From Phycisphaerales bacterium (GTDB lineage Bacteria; Planctomycetota; Phycisphaerae; Sedimentisphaerales; Anaerohalosphaeraceae), in the NCBI GenBank assembly GCA_011048645.1, contig DSDR01000157.1, forward strand, positions 1 through 5,570: DNA of 5,570 nucleotides, read 5' to 3'. Below the pieces are notes generated by a model. The model was not told the DNA's origin and did not search any database. It worked only from the letters and a program-made list of their open reading frames with translations. Numbering within the stretch: position 1 is the first letter of the stretch; each line of letters opens with the position of its first letter. Below are positions 4,776 through 5,570 of this stretch, piece after piece. Made by a program: the position numbers and the translations under genes.

Positions 4776-5570
4776 ATGAAGCGGATTGCAATTCTGGGAA
4801 CATGGGCGATTCTGATGTCGGCATTGATGCCGGTAACGTCGATCTTTGGGGCGTTGGCGGAGAATTTGGACATTGTCGGCGACTGGCGACTGGAACGCTC
4901 CGGTGCGCAAAACGTTCAAGCCCAGCGCCCTCGCGGCGGTATGATGTCCTCAATTTTGTCGCTGTCGCGCGACAAAGATGGCAAGCTGAGCGGACAAATG
5001 ATCGGATTGTGGGGAGTTTCCGACCTTGAAAATCTCAAATACGAAAACCGTACGCTGACCTTTAGCCAACGTACTCGGTTTCGTCAGGACGAATTCGTCT
5101 CGCAGTTTACCGGCAGGCTCACAGAAGACGGCAAGCTCGTCGGCGCCCAAACCAGCCAGCAGGGCGAAGTCCAGGTAGGAGGGACGCGATTGCCCGCCCT
5201 GCCGGACATTGTCGGCAACTGGGAAATCACCACCACACGCGGCGAGCGTCAGATGGTCACGGTACTCTCGGTAACGACCGACGAAGACGGCAAGATTGTC
5301 GCCTCGTGGCAGCCGCGTCGGGGCCTGAGAACCGGCCAGCGGCCTGAACAGGGTCAACAGCGTCCGCAGGGCGAACGGCCTGACAGGCAGCGAGGCCAAG
5401 GTGAACGCCCCGACCGTCCCGACCAGGCGGAGCGTCCTTCGCGACAATTCGCCGGCGGTCTGGAATTGTCGGATGTTGAGTATAAGGACGGCGTGCTGAC
5501 GTTCACACGGCAATTCCGGGGACGCACCCAGCAGCAGGATCAGCAGCCTGATCGGGTGACGCGATACACC
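4776..5570 (+). CDS. Exported two-domain beta-rich protein, 3' end beyond window
   Basis: This open frame runs 265 codons to the window edge without a stop. GGAGG lies 8 nt before the ATG, an excellent start. Residues 1-28 form a signal peptide (MKRIAILGTWAILMSALMPV, likely cut after Ala-Leu-Ala), so the protein is exported. The mature part contains two related units. Unit one (about 31-135) has DIVGDW, then LSLSRDKDGKLSG, LKYENRTLTF and LTEDGKLVG. Unit two (about 143 onward) repeats the order with DIVGNW, LSVTTDEDGKIVASW and VEYKDGVLTF. The spacing suggests lipocalin-like strands, as in poorly characterised exported planctomycete proteins; this is inference. Unit two has an Arg/Pro/Gln/Glu/Gly-rich insertion at about 184-224, just where unit one has the short loop GLWGVSD; it contains QGERPDR twice, ten residues apart. 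No catalytic motif is evident, and I assign no function. Confidence 0.88.
   Translation, partial: MKRIAILGTWAILMSALMPVTSIFGALAENLDIVGDWRLERSGAQNVQAQRPRGGMMSSILSLSRDKDGKLSGQMIGLWGVSDLENLKYENRTLTFSQRTRFRQDEFVSQFTGRLTEDGKLVGAQTSQQGEVQVGGTRLPALPDIVGNWEITTTRGERQMVTVLSVTTDEDGKIVASWQPRRGLRTGQRPEQGQQRPQGERPDRQRGQGERPDRPDQAERPSRQFAGGLELSDVEYKDGVLTFTRQFRGRTQQQDQQPDRVTRYT

Noticed and set aside
4331..4873. Minus-strand open frame of 180 codons spanning the kinase end and the next gene's start
   Set aside because: It overlaps two better-supported plus-strand genes and the leader between them, has no ribosome site of note, and its translation shows no domain.
5338..5440. Repetitive CAG/CGG/GAA-rich DNA as a possible minisatellite
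   Set aside because: Repeat units are imperfect at the DNA level and in frame; it is better described as low-complexity coding sequence.
4950..5513. Minus-strand open frame of 187 codons
   Set aside because: It is antisense to the exported two-domain protein, which has a signal peptide, GGAGG site and internal repeats. The long frame is a by-product of GC-rich codon use.

Overview
The window looks like an ordinary chromosomal segment from a Gram-negative, flagellated bacterium. The most likely source is the Planctomycetota (Phycisphaerae / Sedimentisphaerales-like), because it combines three things: a planctomycete-style PEP-CTERM surface protein, an InaA/WaaP-type lipopolysaccharide kinase homologue, and a flagellar FliK gene with a sigma-54-type promoter. 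The taxonomic call is inferred from gene content and sequence style; no marker gene is present. No RNA genes, CRISPR arrays, transposases or phage genes were seen.

Left part (1-1634, all minus strand): two paralogous exported proteins lie in tandem. The upstream copy (905-1495) is complete and ends in a PEP-CTERM sorting signal. The downstream copy (1-509) is cut by the window edge before its C-terminus. Each has its own TTGACT-17 bp promoter, a leader hairpin and a GGAG ribosome site 8 nt from ATG. A terminator at 846-881 separates them, so they look like independent transcription units made by an old duplication.

Middle (1673-3495, minus strand): a long, mostly disordered protein with a C-terminal FliK/Flg_hook domain stands alone. 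It has a near-consensus sigma-54 promoter at its 5' end and a terminator at its 3' end, and no other flagellar gene is visible. The divergent intergenic region to its right is rich in inverted repeats, including a 24-bp near-perfect palindrome.

Right part (plus strand): a kinase-fold protein of the InaA/Kdo family (3758-4567) keeps its nucleotide-binding lysine, glutamate and metal-binding aspartate, but has Asn-Gly-Gln where the catalytic His-x-Asp is expected. It is followed by the start of an exported protein (4776 to beyond the window end) built from two copies of a small beta-rich domain. The second copy carries an Arg/Pro/Gln/Glu/Gly-rich insertion.

The common theme is the cell envelope and surface (sorted surface proteins, flagellar hook, envelope glycolipid kinase homologue, secreted protein). 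Nothing shows that these genes form one pathway. I did not find a clear novel defence or mobile system. The best leads are the altered kinase catalytic loop, the palindromes between fliK and the kinase, and the duplicated-domain secreted protein with its structured leader.
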